Below, in pieces: positions 17,076 to 26,901 of a stretch of 64,000 bases of DNA. The stretch lies in assembly GCF_900187945.1 (NCBI RefSeq), contig NZ_FYEH01000005.1, positions 186,001 through 250,000 on the forward strand, in the 5' to 3' direction. Source of the stretch: Arboricoccus pini. GTDB lineage: Bacteria; Pseudomonadota; Alphaproteobacteria; Geminicoccales; Geminicoccaceae. How positions within the stretch are numbered: position 1 is the stretch's first letter; the number at the start of each line of letters is the position of its first letter. A program made the position numbers and the translations under genes. Below the pieces are notes generated by a model, which was not told the DNA's origin, ran no database searches, and saw nothing but the letters and a program-made list of their open reading frames with translations.

Positions 17076-18431
17076 ATGAGTTCCTCTCCATTGACAGACC
17101 AGCCCGATGGCGAGGCACTCCCGCAGATCTGCGACGTACTGATCATCGGCGGCGGCCCGGCCGGCTCCACCGCCGCCACCCTTCTGGCGGAACGCGGAAG
17201 GCATGTCGTGATGCTGGAGAAGGAGACACATCCGCGCTTCCACATCGGCGAATCGCTCTTACCCAACAATCTCTCCATCATTCAGCGCCTGGGCGTCCTG
17301 GAAGAGGTCCGCGCCATCGGAGTCTACAAGCCCGGCGCGCAATTCGTCTCGGACGAGCACGGCCAGGACGTGGCCTTCGAGTTCAAAAACGGCCTCGACA
17401 AAAGATGGACCTACAGCTTTCACGTCGAGCGCGCCGCCTTCGACAAGCTTCTCTTCGATAATGCCAGGGCCAAGGGAGCCATGGCGCTCGAGGCGATGCG
17501 CGTCACGACGGTCGAGCTCGCTCAAGGATCGGCACGGAGCACGGTCAAGGCGGTGGATGGCACGGGCAAGCAGCACGTCTTCGCGCCCCGCTTCGTCATC
17601 GATGCTTCGGGGCGCGACGCCTGCCTTGCCACGCGCCTGAAGATCAAGGAAGTCAACCGGCAGAACAACACAGCGGCCCTCTTTGGCCATCTCAAGGGGG
17701 TCGAGCCGCTGACCCAGCCCGATGTCGGCAATATCGTCGTCCATCTTTTGAAAGAGGGCTGGTGCTGGGCCATTCCCCTGCCCAACGGGGTCACGAGTAT
17801 CGGCATCGTCTCCAACGCCGCCTTCTTCAATCGCCGCACCGGCAGTCAGGAAGATTTCTTCTGGGAGGTCTTGCGTGCCAGCCCCTCGATGGGGCCACGC
17901 ATCGCCAATGCGACGCTGCTGGAGCCCGTGCGCGCTACTGGCAATTATTCCTATAAAGCGCGCAGCATGGTGGGCGAGAACCATATCCTCGTGGGTGACG
18001 CCTTTGCCTTCATCGACCCTGTCTTCTCGAGTGGCGTCATGCTGGCCATGACGAGCGCGGAAAGGGGTGCTTTGGCGGTTCACGCCCATCTCGATGATCC
18101 ACAAAAGGCCAAGCCGCTCTTTGCCCAGTTCGAACGTCATGTCCAAGGAGCCATGGGTGCCTTCTCCTGGCTCATCTACCGGATCAACAAACCGGTCCTG
18201 CGCGACATGTTCATGGCACCGCGCAATCAGTTCGGCATGCGCGACGGTCTCGTCAGCCTCCTGGCTGGAAGCTGGAACCACGGCGTCCGCTCACGTGTGC
18301 CGGTATTGGCCTTCAAGGGGGCCTATTATTTCCTCCAGACCGCCTATCGGATGGGCTATCGGGTCCGCCGCGATGTCGGCATGACCAAGCGTGCCGAGAT
18401 CGAAGGCCCGAACTGGCGGAACGCCGCCTGA
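17076..18431 (+). CDS. Flavin-dependent halogenase-like protein
   Basis: 451 residues. FAD enzyme of the tryptophan/phenol halogenase family. Seen: FAD-binding GGGPAG at 25-30, FHIGESLLP at 55-63, Lys85 in YKPGA at the position of the catalytic lysine of phenolic halogenases, the WxWxIP hallmark as WCWAIP at 229-234, and GDAFAFIDPVFSSGV at 308-322. Within an aryl-polyene cluster, the substrate is probably the aryl head, as for xanthomonadins. Related halogenase-like monooxygenases share most of these motifs, so halogenation itself is inferred. Confidence 0.82.
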   Translation: MSSSPLTDQPDGEALPQICDVLIIGGGPAGSTAATLLAERGRHVVMLEKETHPRFHIGESLLPNNLSIIQRLGVLEEVRAIGVYKPGAQFVSDEHGQDVAFEFKNGLDKRWTYSFHVERAAFDKLLFDNARAKGAMALEAMRVTTVELAQGSARSTVKAVDGTGKQHVFAPRFVIDASGRDACLATRLKIKEVNRQNNTAALFGHLKGVEPLTQPDVGNIVVHLLKEGWCWAIPLPNGVTSIGIVSNAAFFNRRTGSQEDFFWEVLRASPSMGPRIANATLLEPVRATGNYSYKARSMVGENHILVGDAFAFIDPVFSSGVMLAMTSAERGALAVHAHLDDPQKAKPLFAQFERHVQGAMGAFSWLIYRINKPVLRDMFMAPRNQFGMRDGLVSLLAGSWNHGVRSRVPVLAFKGAYYFLQTAYRMGYRVRRDVGMTKRAEIEGPNWRNAA

Positions 18432-18445
18432 CAGAGTTGCATGGC

Positions 18446-19096
18446 ATGCAGGCCCTCGTGCGCCGGCTGGATGGCCGCTACCAGGCATGCGGCCATGCCA
18501 CGCGGGGTTATGTGCGCTGGAAGCTCAGGCTCGACCCCGTGCATGCGCCGATCTTCGCCCAGGCCCGCAATAAGCCGCTGGGTCACGTCCTGGACCTGGG
18601 TTGCGGCCTTGGCCAGTTCGGCCTGGCCCTGCTCGAGCTTGGGCTCGCCACCGGCGTCACGGGGTTTGACTGGGACGAGGCCTTGATCCGCCAGGCACGT
18701 CTGGCGGCAACGGGCCTGCCCGCCCATTTCCACACGGCCGACCTCCGCCTCGAGACGCTGCCGCCCAGCCAGTGCACGCTCATCCTGGATCTCCTCTATC
18801 AACTCCCCTTGCCGGATCAGGAAGACCTCCTTCGCCGCGCCGCCCGGGTAACGGCCGATCGGCTCTTCCTGCGCGCACTCGACCCCGATCGTGGCTGGCG
18901 CAGCCGGGTCGGCCGGGGCGCAGAACGCCTGAGCCGGCTGGCAAGGCTCTACCGCCCGGCCGAGATCGCACCCACGCCCCTCAAGCAGTTTGAGGGCTGG
19001 CTCGACGCCGAGGGATTTGTCTGCGAGGTCGAGCCCTGCTGGGGCGTGACCCCTTTTCCCAACGTCCTTTTGACTGCCAGACGTCAGAGCCCATGA
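18446..19096 (+). CDS. Class I SAM-dependent methyltransferase
   Basis: 216 residues from ATG 18446 (TTG 18437 possible). Seen: SAM-binding motif VLDLGCGLGQFG at ~47-58, acidic FDWDEALI, and LILDLLYQLP. Starts 14 bases after the halogenase-like gene and overlaps the following gene by ATGA, so it probably O-methylates the aryl head group, as occurs in several aryl polyenes. Not related to RNA methyltransferases by visible motifs. Confidence 0.8.
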   Translation: MQALVRRLDGRYQACGHATRGYVRWKLRLDPVHAPIFAQARNKPLGHVLDLGCGLGQFGLALLELGLATGVTGFDWDEALIRQARLAATGLPAHFHTADLRLETLPPSQCTLILDLLYQLPLPDQEDLLRRAARVTADRLFLRALDPDRGWRSRVGRGAERLSRLARLYRPAEIAPTPLKQFEGWLDAEGFVCEVEPCWGVTPFPNVLLTARRQSP

Positions 19097-19974
19097 CCCG
19101 ACTGCGGAACGCTTTTGACTTCCTCGGCCTGCCAGCCCTTCTTTGCTGCCTGCTGGCCGGGCCGGCCCTGGCCCAGCCGGCCGCCGCTACCACTACGACG
19201 CAGCCGCTCTACGAGATCGGCCTCGTCGGCCTCGGCGGCAGCTTTCCGGATTATCCAGCCGCCAGCCAGAACCATTGGAAGGGCATCGTCGCCCCCTACC
19301 TCATCTATCGTGGCGACTTCCTCAAGGCCGATGAGACAGGCTTACGCGGCCGCCTTCTCAAGAGCGACCGGGCCGAGCTCAATATCAGCGTCGGTGGCGC
19401 CCTGCCCGCCTCCTCGAACGATAATCACGCCCGCCACGGCATGCCCGACCTCGACCTCATGGGCGAGATCGGTCCGACCTTGCGCGTCAAGCTGGCCCGC
19501 TGGGCTGGCCGCAACCGGCTCGACCTCGACCTGCCGGTGCGCGCCGTTTTCACCACCGATTTCACGAGCGTCACCTATCGGGGCTATCTCTTCCAGCCCG
19601 CTTTGACCTTCCAGCGCTTCGACATGCTCAAGGCCGGCAGCGTCTTTTCCATCGAGGGCGGTCCGGTCTTCGCCGATCAGCGGCTCTCTGATTATTTCTA
19701 CAAGGTGAAGGACAAATATGCCGAGGTCGGCCGGCCGGCCTACGACGCCGATCCGGGCTATATGGGAACGCGGCTCGAATCCTCCTTCAAGCTGCCGCTG
19801 ACCGATCGTCTCTTTGCCATCGCCGCCACCCAGCTGGGCGGCTTCTGGGGGGCTGCCAACGACGACAGTCCGCTCTTCAAGTCGCATTTCAACCTCGGTG
19901 CGGCCCTGGGGCTGAGCTATTCCTTCTATCGCTCGAACCGGCAGGTCGCCTACGAGGACCGGCGCATGGATTGA
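19093..19974 (+). CDS. MipA/OmpV-family outer-membrane protein
   Basis: 293 residues. Signal peptide to about residue 27 (AGPALA-QP). The mature protein alternates beta strands: ALYEIGLVGLGGSF-like start, YRGYLFQPALTFQR, and the family ending LGAALGLSYSF. A beta-barrel in the outer membrane. As the last gene of the halogenase-methyltransferase unit it may host or display the pigment; MipA proteins elsewhere scaffold murein enzymes, so the role is inferred. Confidence 0.82.
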   Translation: MTRLRNAFDFLGLPALLCCLLAGPALAQPAAATTTTQPLYEIGLVGLGGSFPDYPAASQNHWKGIVAPYLIYRGDFLKADETGLRGRLLKSDRAELNISVGGALPASSNDNHARHGMPDLDLMGEIGPTLRVKLARWAGRNRLDLDLPVRAVFTTDFTSVTYRGYLFQPALTFQRFDMLKAGSVFSIEGGPVFADQRLSDYFYKVKDKYAEVGRPAYDADPGYMGTRLESSFKLPLTDRLFAIAATQLGGFWGAANDDSPLFKSHFNLGAALGLSYSFYRSNRQVAYEDRRMD

Positions 19975-19984
19975 GGCTCGGCCC

Positions 19985-21295
19985 TCAATCCTCGGCCGCC
20001 TGGTGGTGGCGCGTCATGTAGGTCGCCAACAAACCACAGGCCGCCGCCGCCGACAGCCAGAGGCCAGGCGTGGCCGGCTGGCCGGTGAAATGGATCAGCC
20101 AGGTGGCGATGGCGGGCGTGAAGCCGCCGAAGATGGCCGTGGCCAAGCTGTAGGCGAGCGAGAACCCCGTGGTCCGCACGGCAGGCGGCATGATCTCGGT
20201 CAGATAGGGAATCATACCGCCATTATAGATGCCGTAAATGAAGGAAAGCCAAAGCTCGATTGTCAAGAGTCGGGCAAAAGACGGTGCCGCCGCCAGCCAG
20301 GCCAGGGCCGGATAGGCGGTAACGAGAGCCAGGAGCACGGTTGCGATGATCACCGGCCGCCGGCCGATCCGATCGGAGATCGCACCGCCGATCGGCAGCC
20401 AGAAAAAATTGGAGACACCGACTAGAAGAGTGACGATCAGAGCCGAGGTCGCCGAGAGATGCAGCTCGCGGGCGCCATAGGTCGGCGTGTAGGCCGTGAT
20501 GAAGTAGAAAGATACGGTCGTCATCGTCGCCAGCAGCATGCCGGCCAAAACGAGCTGCCAGTTCTGGACGATCGAGCGCAGTATCTCACCCATCGAGGGA
20601 TGGTGCGTGCGGGCCTTGAAGGCCTCCGTCTCCTGCAAGGAACGCCGGAGCAGGAACAAGAGCGGTACGATCAGGCAGCCGATCAGGAAAGGCACGCGCC
20701 AGCCCCAAAGCGTCATGCTCTCGGGCGGCAGCAGAAAGCTCAGGGCCACGCCCAGGGCGGCCGCGAAGACGACGGCCACCTGCTGGCTGCCGGATTGCCA
20801 GGCGCAATAAAAGCCTTTGTTCCCCGGCGTGGCGATCTCCGCCAAATAGACGGAAACGCCTCCCAGCTCGACGCCGGCGGAAAAGCCCTGCAGCAGGCGG
20901 CCGATCAGGACGAGCAAGGGAGCAAGGAGGCCCAGCGTGGCGTAGCCCGGCACGACGGCGATGAGCAGCGTGCCCACGCCCATGAGGCCCAGCGTCAACA
21001 TGAGCCCACGCCGGCGTCCATGGCGATCGATATAGCCACCCAGGAGGATGGCCCCCAAGGGCCGCATCAGATAGCCGGCACCGAAGGTCATCAAGGAAAG
21101 CATCAGCGAGGCGAATTCGCTCTCGCCGGGGAAGAAGGTGCGGGCGATGTACGTGGCGTAGTAGGCGTACACCATGAAATCGTACATCTCGAGGAAGTTG
21201 CCGCTGGTCACACGCAGCACGTTCTTGAGCGCGTCGCTCGAGCTTTGCTCCTGCGGGACCGATCGTGACGCGAGAGGGATGGACCTCGAGCTCAT
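19985..21295 (-). CDS. MFS transporter, citrate/tricarballylate-type proton symporter
   Basis: 436 residues, 12 membrane segments. Metabolite:H+ symporter group: [25 protein letters not shown] after helix 2, [26 protein letters not shown] after helix 4 and SDRIGRRP in the second half. The pattern fits CitA/TcuC-like carriers of tricarboxylates; proline/betaine or sialate relatives are alternatives. Downstream of the FAD oxidoreductase on the same strand (129 bases), perhaps supplying or exporting its substrate. Convergent with the pigment cluster, 10 bases apart. Confidence 0.85.
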   Translation of the reverse strand: MSSRSIPLASRSVPQEQSSSDALKNVLRVTSGNFLEMYDFMVYAYYATYIARTFFPGESEFASLMLSLMTFGAGYLMRPLGAILLGGYIDRHGRRRGLMLTLGLMGVGTLLIAVVPGYATLGLLAPLLVLIGRLLQGFSAGVELGGVSVYLAEIATPGNKGFYCAWQSGSQQVAVVFAAALGVALSFLLPPESMTLWGWRVPFLIGCLIVPLLFLLRRSLQETEAFKARTHHPSMGEILRSIVQNWQLVLAGMLLATMTTVSFYFITAYTPTYGARELHLSATSALIVTLLVGVSNFFWLPIGGAISDRIGRRPVIIATVLLALVTAYPALAWLAAAPSFARLLTIELWLSFIYGIYNGGMIPYLTEIMPPAVRTTGFSLAYSLATAIFGGFTPAIATWLIHFTGQPATPGLWLSAAAACGLLATYMTRHHQAAED

Positions 21296-21424
21296 CGTCT
21301 TGCTTTCCTTGCCTGCGGCATCTGGATCCAGTTTAGAATTTGGCGGGTAGAGGTCCAGCCATCGCCCGGCCCGCGCCGTACGATTGTGCCATCGCCACCC
21401 GAATTCCTGCCGCGCACCTCAAAG

Positions 21425-22795
21425 CTAATGTCGCGATCGCCCCTCCTTCCAGCTTGCCCGGCGATGCTGCAGCCGGAGGCGTACATTGTCCTTGGCCGAC
21501 ATGCCCCAATAGATTCCCTGGGCTATGAGCCGGCCCATGGGACCGAAGACCGGCTGCGGCTGGAAGACGGCGAAATCCTCGATCGCCTTGTCGTCCTCGG
21601 CAATTGCCCGCGCCACCAGGTCGCCACCCATGGTGGTGGTGTTGAGACCATGGCCGCCATAGGCCGTGTTCATCCACAAGCCGGGCTCGATCTGACCCAA
21701 GAGCGGCATCTTGTGGCGGGCAAATCCCATGCGGCCGGACCAGGCCGAGGCGATCGGCACATGTGCCAGCTGCGGATAGACATGCGCCAGATCGCGCCGC
21801 ATCAGGCCGCTCAGGTTCGGCTGGTGCTCGCGCAGGCTCACACGCCCGCCCCAGAGCAGCCTGCCGTCTTCCAAAGGCCGGTAATAGCCGACGGCGAAGC
21901 GGTCATCGAAGACGGCGTAGGGCGCCTTGATCACCTGCCCCAGCAGATCGCCCAAGGGCTCGGTGACGATGACATAGGTGGCAACCGGCAGAAGCGAACG
22001 CCGCAAAGGCGGAACCAGGCCGTCGCCATAGACATTGGTTGCCAGGACCACGTGCCTTGCGGTGATGCTGGCAGGCGGATGCGCATGCCGACCATGGCTG
22101 CCGGCCGTTAGCACGCGCCAGCCGCTACCGGCCCGCTCCACCGCCGTGGCCTGGGTATGGGCATAAAGCCTGGCACCGCCGTCCAGCGAGGCCCGGGCAT
22201 AGCCACGGCTCAAGGCCAGGGGGTTTAGATGAAAACCGTCGGGATCAAGAAGGCCCTCGGTGTAACGAGCCGTCTTGTAGGTCGCCGCCATCCATTCGCG
22301 CGAGCATAGCTCGACCCGCGTGGCAAAACGTTCGTTCAAGGCCTGGAACTCGGCGCGCAGCCCTCTTGGATCGTCGAAGAACGAGGCGACGAGAACGCCA
22401 GGGACGAGATCGGCGGCGATGCCGTAACGCTGCACTCGCCTTTGGATCAAATCCAAAGCCGCCACGCTGTGGGCATGGAGGCGCCGCGTGTGCTCGGTAC
22501 CAAGACTGCCCTCGAGATCGAGAGCGCCTCGCGTGAAGCCGCTGGATGCCATGCCGCCATTGCGGCCCGAGGCGCCATCGCCCGGATTACCGCTTTCGAT
22601 CAAGACCGCATCCAGGCCGCGCTCGACGAGGGAGAGGCAGGTCGCAAGGCCCGCTAGGCCGCCACCCACGACGCAGACCTCGGTCTCGATCGTCTCCACC
22701 AAGGGATCGAGGACCAAGGCCGGTTCGCGCGAGCTTCGATGATACCAGGTGGGAGCATCTGGCCTGGCAATAACGGGACGATGGGGATCTGACAC
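21425..22795 (-). CDS. FAD-dependent amine/amino-acid oxidoreductase (DadA/PuuB-like)
   Basis: 456 residues. Seen: FAD-binding VVGGGLAGLATCLSLVERG at ~42-60, GDGASGRNGGMASSGF characteristic of gamma-glutamylputrescine oxidase-like enzymes, and a C-terminal TAYGGHGLNTTTMGGDLVARAI that closes the FAD site. Probably oxidises an amino acid or a glutamylated amine. It heads a two-gene unit with the MFS carrier. The exact substrate cannot be read from sequence. Confidence 0.8.
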   Translation of the reverse strand: MSDPHRPVIARPDAPTWYHRSSREPALVLDPLVETIETEVCVVGGGLAGLATCLSLVERGLDAVLIESGNPGDGASGRNGGMASSGFTRGALDLEGSLGTEHTRRLHAHSVAALDLIQRRVQRYGIAADLVPGVLVASFFDDPRGLRAEFQALNERFATRVELCSREWMAATYKTARYTEGLLDPDGFHLNPLALSRGYARASLDGGARLYAHTQATAVERAGSGWRVLTAGSHGRHAHPPASITARHVVLATNVYGDGLVPPLRRSLLPVATYVIVTEPLGDLLGQVIKAPYAVFDDRFAVGYYRPLEDGRLLWGGRVSLREHQPNLSGLMRRDLAHVYPQLAHVPIASAWSGRMGFARHKMPLLGQIEPGLWMNTAYGGHGLNTTTMGGDLVARAIAEDDKAIEDFAVFQPQPVFGPMGRLIAQGIYWGMSAKDNVRLRLQHRRASWKEGRSRH

Positions 22796-23084
22796 GCAAA
22801 GCGCCTGTTGTCTGACGGAACGGAACGGGAGCGAGGATGAGCGTTTTGATTGCCCTCGACCCCATGATCGTCCCTCGCTACCGTCCCCAAGGCCCGTCCA
22901 GCAAGAGGCGGCCGGTCATGACAAGGAGGCGCACACCCCGGTGTTTCCTTGAAATGCACTGCTTCAGCCTTTGCGGTCGGCATTGCGGGAATACCCATCG
23001 GCATCGACGTGATCAGGCCTAATTCAAACGATGACTAAAAACGCGACCTCTCCTGGACGCGTGGAAAAAAATGAAGAGGGAGCT
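22796..23084 (+). other. Intergenic region between the FAD enzyme and glgC
   Basis: 289 bases between divergent genes. The only coding potential on the plus strand is a weak upstream extension of glgC from ATG 23031. No obvious promoter hexamers. The strong ribosome-binding site gaggga lies at the 3' end, just before ATG 23085. Confidence 0.4.
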
Positions 23085-24350
23085 ATGCCACAACGTCCAA
23101 GCACACCCTTGTCGCGGAACGCCTTCGCCTTTGTGCTGGCCGGGGGTCGCGGCTCCCGCCTTTGGGAGCTGACGGACCGCCGGGCCAAGCCCGCCGTCTA
23201 TTTCGGCGGCAAGACGCGCATCATCGATTTCGCCCTCTCCAACGCCTTGAACTCCGGCATTCGACGATTTGGCGTCGCCACCCAGTACAAGGCGCACAGC
23301 CTGATCCGCCATCTTCAGCTCGGCTGGAATTTCTTTCGCACAGAACGCAATGAGAGCTTCGACATTCTGCCGGCCAGCCAGCGGGTGACGGAGACGGATT
23401 GGTATCAGGGCACGGCGGATGCCGTCTTCCAGAACATCGACATTCTGGAGAGCTATCTAAATATCGACCACATCATCGTTCTGGCCGGTGACCATGTCTA
23501 CAAGATGGACTATGAGCTCATGCTCGAGCAGCACGTGGCCGCCAAGGCTGACGTGACGATCGGCTGCATCGAGGTACCGCGCATGGAGGCCGCAGCCTTC
23601 GGCGTCATGCATATCGATGAGGGTCGCCGCATCACGAGCTTTCTCGAAAAGCCCAAGGATCCGCCCGCCATGCCGGGCAAGCCCGACAAGGCGCTGGCCT
23701 CGATGGGCATCTATGTCTTCGACACCAAGTTCCTCTTCGACGCGCTGCGCACGGATGCGGCCGACCCGAATTCGGAACATGATTTCGGCAAGGACATCAT
23801 CCCGGGCATCGTCAAGAACGGCAAGGCGATGGCGCACGAGTTCACGACCTCCTGCGTCAAGAGCGATGCCGAGAATGAGGCCTATTGGCGAGACGCCGGA
23901 ACGATCGACGCCTATTTCGATGCCAATCTCGATCTGACACGCACGGTACCGGCTCTCGATCTCTATGACCGCACCTGGCCGATCTGGACCTATGCCGAAC
24001 TCACCCCGCCGGCCAAGTTCGTGCATAATGAGGAAAAACGGCGCGGCTCGGCCGTAAGCTCGTTGATCTCGGGCGGCTGCATCGTCTCGGGCGCCAGTCT
24101 CAGGCGCACGCTGCTCTTCAATAATGTGCACGTCCATTCATGGGCCAAGCTCAACGAAGTCGTCGTCATGCCCGACGTCGAAATCGGCCGCCATGCAAGG
24201 CTCAGCCGGGTGGTGATCGACCGGGCGGTCAGGATTCCCGAAGGCCTTGTCGTCGGCGAGGATCCCTTGGAAGATGCCAGGCGCTTTCGCCGGACCGATG
24301 CCGGCACCGTCCTCATCACCCAGTCGATGCTGGACAAGCTCGAGAAATGA
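23085..24350 (+). CDS. glgC: Glucose-1-phosphate adenylyltransferase
   Basis: Makes ADP-glucose from ATP and glucose-1-phosphate, the first step of glycogen synthesis. 421 residues, the usual length. Seen: nucleotide-binding [24 protein letters not shown], sugar-binding [42 protein letters not shown], and left-handed helix repeats in the C-terminal third ([19 protein letters not shown]). ATG 23085 with gagggag just upstream is preferred to ATG 23031. Stop overlaps glgA by ATGA. Confidence 0.95.
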   Translation: MPQRPSTPLSRNAFAFVLAGGRGSRLWELTDRRAKPAVYFGGKTRIIDFALSNALNSGIRRFGVATQYKAHSLIRHLQLGWNFFRTERNESFDILPASQRVTETDWYQGTADAVFQNIDILESYLNIDHIIVLAGDHVYKMDYELMLEQHVAAKADVTIGCIEVPRMEAAAFGVMHIDEGRRITSFLEKPKDPPAMPGKPDKALASMGIYVFDTKFLFDALRTDAADPNSEHDFGKDIIPGIVKNGKAMAHEFTTSCVKSDAENEAYWRDAGTIDAYFDANLDLTRTVPALDLYDRTWPIWTYAELTPPAKFVHNEEKRRGSAVSSLISGGCIVSGASLRRTLLFNNVHVHSWAKLNEVVVMPDVEIGRHARLSRVVIDRAVRIPEGLVVGEDPLEDARRFRRTDAGTVLITQSMLDKLEK

Positions 24351-25804
24351 GCGGCCTTTCCTTGCGGGTTCTCTCGATCGCCTCCGAGTTCTTCCCCCTG
24401 ATCAAGACCGGCGGCCTCGCCGACATAGCCGGTGCCCTGCCGGCAGCGATGGCCCGCGAGGATGTGCACATCCTCACCCTTCTGCCGGCCTATCCGGCCG
24501 TTCTCGCCGCCGTTAGCAGCGAACCCGCCGTCGATCTTTGGGACCTGCCAGGCGGCCCCGCCAACATCCTCCGGGCGCGAAGCCCGAGCGGGGCGGATCT
24601 TCTCCTCCTGGACGCACCGCATCTCTATGCGCGTCCAGGAGGACCCTATCACATGCCCGATGGCCGGGAATGGCCGGACAATGCGCTGCGCTTTGCGGCT
24701 CTGGCCCGCGCTGCCGAGCATCTGGGCCGCGGCGCCCTGCCCGGCTATCTTCCAGACATCGTGCATGCGCATGACTGGCAGACGGCCCTGGCACCGGCCT
24801 ATCTGGCGCTCGGCGCCGGCCCCCGGCCCAAGACGGTCGTGACGATCCACAATATCGCCTTTCAAGGTCTGTTCCCGCCGGATCTGCTCCCGTCCCTCCA
24901 TCTGCCGACTTCCGCCTTCGCCGCCGAGGGCGTGGAGTTCTACGGTCAGATCGGCTTTCTCAAGGCTGGTCTTTTCTATGCCGACAAGATCACCACGGTC
25001 AGTCCGAGCTATGCCCGCGAGATCCAATCGGCCCCCGAGGGTTATGGTCTTGAGGGCTTGCTGCGCAAGCGCGCGGTCGATCTCTCGGGCATCTTGAACG
25101 GCCTCGATGTCGACATATGGAATCCGGCCAGCGACCCCAGCCTGCCGCAGGGCTACGATGCAAACGATCTTGCCGGCAAGGCCGCAGCCAAGCTCGCATT
25201 GCAGCAGACAATGGGGCTGGCCCCCGACCCGGAGGCCCTGCTCTTTGCGGTGATCAGTCGACTGACCGGGCAAAAGGGCCTGGATCTCGTGCTGCAGGCG
25301 CTCCCTTTGATTCGCGCTCGCGGTGGCCAGCTTGCCCTGCTGGGCACCGGCGAGCCGGCCCTGGAGCGCGGTTTTCGCGCAGCGGCCCTGGCGGATCCCA
25401 AGAGCATTGCCTGCCGGATCGGCTATGACGAAGGGCTGGCGCATCTGATCCAGGCCGGCAGCGACGCGATCCTCATCCCGTCCCGCTTCGAGCCTTGCGG
25501 CCTCACGCAGCTGGCCGGACTGTGCTATGGAACCTTGCCGATCGTCACCCGGGTGGGCGGCCTGGGCGATACGGTGATCGACGCCAACGAGGCTGCGCTG
25601 GCCGATGGCGTGGCAACCGGTATCATCGTCCCCGTCGCCAGCCAGCCCTCCTTGGAGCTGGCACTCGAGCGCGGCTTCGATCTCTGGCAGCAGCAGACCG
25701 TGTGGCAGACCGTCCGTCGTCGTGCCATGACCCGATCCGTCGGCTGGGATGTGTCGGCACGGCACTACCGAGCTCTCTATGACGATCTCCTGCGGATCGC
25801 TTGA
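24347..25804 (+). CDS. glgA: Glycogen synthase (ADP-glucose type)
   Basis: 485 residues, GT5 family. Adds glucose from ADP-glucose to the non-reducing end of glycogen. Seen: KTGGLAD with Lys20, [30 protein letters not shown], and the C-terminal [21 protein letters not shown]. Coupled to glgC. No branching enzyme or phosphorylase is nearby in the window, so the rest of the pathway must be elsewhere. Confidence 0.95.
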   Translation: MSGLSLRVLSIASEFFPLIKTGGLADIAGALPAAMAREDVHILTLLPAYPAVLAAVSSEPAVDLWDLPGGPANILRARSPSGADLLLLDAPHLYARPGGPYHMPDGREWPDNALRFAALARAAEHLGRGALPGYLPDIVHAHDWQTALAPAYLALGAGPRPKTVVTIHNIAFQGLFPPDLLPSLHLPTSAFAAEGVEFYGQIGFLKAGLFYADKITTVSPSYAREIQSAPEGYGLEGLLRKRAVDLSGILNGLDVDIWNPASDPSLPQGYDANDLAGKAAAKLALQQTMGLAPDPEALLFAVISRLTGQKGLDLVLQALPLIRARGGQLALLGTGEPALERGFRAAALADPKSIACRIGYDEGLAHLIQAGSDAILIPSRFEPCGLTQLAGLCYGTLPIVTRVGGLGDTVIDANEAALADGVATGIIVPVASQPSLELALERGFDLWQQQTVWQTVRRRAMTRSVGWDVSARHYRALYDDLLRIA

Positions 25805-25814
25805 AGGAAAAACA

Positions 25815-26825
25815 ATGTTACACGCCGACCGCATCGTCCTCGCCGAGCGACCGAAGGGTCAGCCGACGCCGGCCGCCTTTCGCCTCGAGGAATTCGAGCT
25901 CCCCGAGCCCGCGGCCGGCGAGGTCCTGGTGCGCACCCTTTATCTGTCGCTCGACCCCTATATGCGCACCCGCATGAACGACGCGCCCTCCTATGCAGCA
26001 CCCGTCGCGCTGGGGGAGGTCATGACCGGCGAGACCGTGGGCGTCGTCGAGCGCGACCGGAGCGGCCGGTTCAAGCCAGGCGACATCGTCCGTTGTTATA
26101 GCGGCTGGCAATCGGCCTTTGTCGCCGCCGCCGCCCAGCTTTCCCTGGTCGATCAGGCGCTGGGGCCGGTCTCGACGGCCCTTGGGGTTCTGGGCATGCC
26201 CGGCCTGACCGCCTATGCCGCGCTCGAGGCGATCGCCAAGCCGCAGGCGGGCGAGACGATCGTGATCGGTGCCGCCGCCGGCCCCGTGGGCGCGCTGGCG
26301 GGCCAACTCGCCCGCCTGCGTGGGCTGCATACCGTGGGTATCGCCGGCGGCGCAGATAAATGCCGCTACGTCACGAGCGAGCTCGGGTTCAATGTCTGTC
26401 TGGACCGTCGACAAGACGACATGGCCAGCCAGCTCGGGGAAGCCTGCCCCAACGGAGTCGACATCTATATGGAGCTGACGGGCGGCCAGGTGCTGGAGGC
26501 CGTCCTGCCGCTGATGAACCTGCATGGGCGGATTCCGGTGATCGGCATCATCGCCTGGTACAATGCCAGCGGGCGACCCGAGGGGGCCGACCAGCTGCCG
26601 GACTTCATGCGCCAGGTCCTCTACAAGCGCCTGCATGTCGAGGGCATGATCGTCTCGGATCTAGCCGAGCTTCGCCCCGCGTTCGAGCGTGAGGTCAGCG
26701 CCCGGCTGAAGGCAGGCGAAATCGTCTACAAGGAGGATATCGTGGAAGGCCTGGCCAACGCGCCCGACGCCTTCATCGGTCTCCTCGAGGGCCGGAATTT
26801 CGGCAAGCTGCTCGTCAAGATCTAG
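25815..26825 (+). CDS. NADP-dependent medium-chain oxidoreductase (CurA-like)
   Basis: 336 residues, zinc-free MDR family that reduces carbon-carbon double bonds of enones with NADPH. Seen: SLDPYMRTRMND, GEVMTGETVGVV, AAAGPVGALAGQLARLRG as the nucleotide-binding loop, AYNAS-like WYNASGRPEG, and a C-terminal EGRNFGKLLVKI. ATG 25815 follows gaagga at 7 bases. Starts 10 bases after glgA, so probably cotranscribed, though it has no known place in glycogen metabolism. Confidence 0.88.
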   Translation: MLHADRIVLAERPKGQPTPAAFRLEEFELPEPAAGEVLVRTLYLSLDPYMRTRMNDAPSYAAPVALGEVMTGETVGVVERDRSGRFKPGDIVRCYSGWQSAFVAAAAQLSLVDQALGPVSTALGVLGMPGLTAYAALEAIAKPQAGETIVIGAAAGPVGALAGQLARLRGLHTVGIAGGADKCRYVTSELGFNVCLDRRQDDMASQLGEACPNGVDIYMELTGGQVLEAVLPLMNLHGRIPVIGIIAWYNASGRPEGADQLPDFMRQVLYKRLHVEGMIVSDLAELRPAFEREVSARLKAGEIVYKEDIVEGLANAPDAFIGLLEGRNFGKLLVKI

Positions 26826-26836
26826 GGCGCCGCTTC

Positions 26837-26871
26837 AATAAAAACGGCCGCCCCTGCAAGGAACGGCCGTT
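26837..26871 (-). terminator. Rho-independent terminator of the sugar transferase gene
   Basis: Perfect 8-bp stem aacggccg/cggccgtt (26843-26850 with 26864-26871), 13-base loop. Read on the minus strand the stem is followed by tttttatt, which suits the gene ending at 26902. On the plus strand the following bases are only weakly T-rich. Confidence 0.8.
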
Positions 26872-26901
26872 CTTGGACAGGACAACTAGAAAAACCTGGC
26901 T

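Noticed and set aside
23990-25834. 614-codon minus-strand frame opposite glgA
   Set aside because: Antisense shadow of a clearly conserved glycogen synthase.
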